DNA from: Vibrio rumoiensis
Lineage (GTDB): Bacteria > Pseudomonadota > Gammaproteobacteria > Enterobacterales > Vibrionaceae
Length of the DNA stretch: 64,000 nucleotides
Assembly (NCBI RefSeq): GCF_002218045.2
Contig: NZ_AP018685.1
Coordinates: 186,001 to 250,000 of the forward strand
Direction of reading: 5' to 3'
Below are positions 62,662-64,000 of the stretch, in pieces. Below the pieces are notes generated by a model. The model was not told where the DNA came from. It saw only the letters and a list, made by a program, of their open reading frames with translations, and did not search any database. Both the position numbers and the translations under genes were made by a program. How positions within the stretch are numbered: position 1 is the stretch's first letter; every line of letters begins with the position of its first letter.

Positions 62662-63816
62662 TTATCCAAAACAGTAGTGGCGCATCGACTTGGATAAAAT
62701 ATTAATGGTCGGATCGATAAACTCAAAGGCTAGGAATTCATCCGGCTGATGCGCTTGATCGATCGAGCCTGGCCCCATCACTAAGGTTGGGCACACTTGT
62801 TGTAAAAACGGTGCTTCAGTACAGTAATTGACGGTTTCTGATGGTATTTGTGTTAACGCTTCCATGCTCTTGATGAAAGGGTGGTCATGTTGACACTCAT
62901 AACCTGGAATAGGTTCATGCAAAGGCTGTATCTCAATACGCTCTGGCCATTTGGCTTGCACTTCTTTGAGGGCTGACTGCAACATATTGTTCAGTCCGTC
63001 TAAACTGATCCCCGGCAATGGGCGAACGTCATAATGCAGCTCACAACAGCCACAAATTCGATTCGCACTGTCGCCGCCATGAATGTGCCCTAGATTTAAT
63101 GTAGGAGTGGGGATCTCAAAGCCTGGGTGGTGATATTCTTTAATGAGCTGGTTACGCAGTTGCATTAAGGCAAACAGTACCTCATGCATGATTTCTATCG
63201 CATTGACACCTAAAGCCGGGTTTGATGAGTGACCAGAGTGACCGGTGACTCGGATAGCATTCGCGACATGGCCTTTATGCCCGCGAATGGGCTTTAGACT
63301 TGTCGGCTCACCGATGATGCAATAGTCTGGTTTATAAGGCGCATCACCATTTAAACAGGATTCTGTAAAGTGGCGCGCACCTAGCATGCTGGTTTCTTCA
63401 TCACAAGTGGCCAGAATATAAAGCGGCTTGGTTTGTTTTGACCAATCAACCTTTTGGACCGCTTCAATTATAAAGGCGAAAAAGCCCTTCATATCTGCGG
63501 TGCCTAATCCATAGAATCGGTTGTTATGTTCTGTTAAGGCGTGTGGATCAAAATTCCAACGTCCTTCATCAAAAGGCACGGTATCAGAGTGGCCCGATAG
63601 CAATAATCCACCTTCCCCTTGACCTTTTTTGGCGATCAAGTTGTGTTTTCCGGGGGCGACTTCAATCACTTCTACTGAAAAATCGAGATCCTTTAACCAT
63701 TGCGCAAGTTTGGCAATCACTTCGGCATTCCCTTCATCCCATGTAGGGTCGGTTGCACTAATTGAAGAGGTGGAGATCAATCCGCGATAAACATCTAAAA
63801 ATTGAGGTGTGCCCAT
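62662..63816 (-). CDS. argE: N-acetylornithine deacetylase
   Basis: A 384-residue M20-family zinc hydrolase. Metal and catalytic residues are visible in LLLSGHSDTVPFD, GLGTADMKGFFAF, ATCDEETSMLGARH and IIGEPTSLKPIRGHKGH. It removes the acetyl group from N-acetylornithine in arginine synthesis. ATG 63816 follows ATGGAG. The upstream 184 bp would be shared with a divergent gene beyond the window, expected to be argC. Confidence 0.94.
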   Translation of the reverse strand: MGTPQFLDVYRGLISTSSISATDPTWDEGNAEVIAKLAQWLKDLDFSVEVIEVAPGKHNLIAKKGQGEGGLLLSGHSDTVPFDEGRWNFDPHALTEHNNRFYGLGTADMKGFFAFIIEAVQKVDWSKQTKPLYILATCDEETSMLGARHFTESCLNGDAPYKPDYCIIGEPTSLKPIRGHKGHVANAIRVTGHSGHSSNPALGVNAIEIMHEVLFALMQLRNQLIKEYHHPGFEIPTPTLNLGHIHGGDSANRICGCCELHYDVRPLPGISLDGLNNMLQSALKEVQAKWPERIEIQPLHEPIPGYECQHDHPFIKSMEALTQIPSETVNYCTEAPFLQQVCPTLVMGPGSIDQAHQPDEFLAFEFIDPTINILSKSMRHYCFG

Positions 63817-64000
63817 AAAAACTCCATTTCGTGTGATGGCTTTGCCTGTATGCTAGCCATTGTGGTTGATAACCGGACTATTGACAAGAAGCTTATAAAA
63901 CGATAAAACACATATTAAATCATTATTTGTGAATAAAAAATCGAATAATAAGGTTTTTTTAGAGTGGATAGTCATATTTTTACGATTGAAAAAGATTTGT
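63817..64000. promoter_or_regulatory. Promoter region upstream of argE
   Basis: The region is AT-rich. TGTGAATAAAAAATCGAATA near 63927-63946 partly resembles ArgR boxes (TGAAT...ATTCA), but the match is weak. No start of the neighbouring gene is visible before the window ends. Confidence 0.35.

Noticed and set aside
63925..63946. ArgR box pair upstream of argE
   Set aside because: Only one half-site resembles the consensus, and the spacing is wrong.

Overview
The window reads as chromosome I of a member of the Vibrionaceae, most likely a Vibrio. The evidence is gene content and order (tpiA, pfkA, fieF, zapB, glpX, rraA, menA, hslVU, ftsN, cytR, priA, rpmE, metJ/metBL, metF, aphA, ppc, argE), an AphA quorum-sensing regulator beside ppc, and an OlsF-type ornithine lipid synthase. 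No rRNA, tRNA or CRISPR array was seen.

Positions 1-18509 are foreign: the cargo half of a Tn7-like transposon. The window opens inside the C-terminus of a TnsD/TniQ-family targeting protein transcribed rightwards. The opposite (left) end of the element is readable at 18448-18509. It has two 22-bp repeats, 10 bp apart, that look like TnsB-binding sites, then an 8-bp terminal segment ending in ACA (TGT read from outside). The cargo is a packed defence island, all on the + strand: an AAA+ ATPase with a subtilisin-like protease; a type I restriction-modification system (R, M, S); an AlbA_2/HATPase-type ATP-binding protein; and an ABC/SMC-like ATPase translationally coupled to an HNH nuclease (Septu-like). 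A second TniQ-like gene next to the left end has been split by an IS30-family insertion sequence.

Positions 18510-32600 are chromosomal. First comes a nitric oxide detoxification locus: norVW read leftwards and norR rightwards, with a sigma-54 promoter and three NorR sites between them. Then come a Dps-family protein, a DASS (INDY-type) transporter, and a leftward operon of seven membrane- and lipid-associated genes (DedA, ATP-grasp, DinB-like, NRDE/TANGO2, YHS, DoxX-like, OlsF), followed by a DUF4870 protein.

Positions 32664-49216 hold uvrD, fieF, pfkA, tpiA, a CHMI-type tautomerase, DUF805, a MATE exporter with a SufR-like regulator, a 268-bp MITE-like element, glpX, zapB, rraA, menA, hslVU, ftsN and cytR. 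Positions 49216-64000 hold priA, rpmE, a malic enzyme, the methionine regulon (metJ, metBL and metF with tandem met boxes), aphA, ppc and argE. Central carbon genes (pfkA, tpiA, glpX, malic enzyme, ppc) are unusually concentrated. Several gene junctions, especially convergent ones, carry a terminator embedded in related short repeats.
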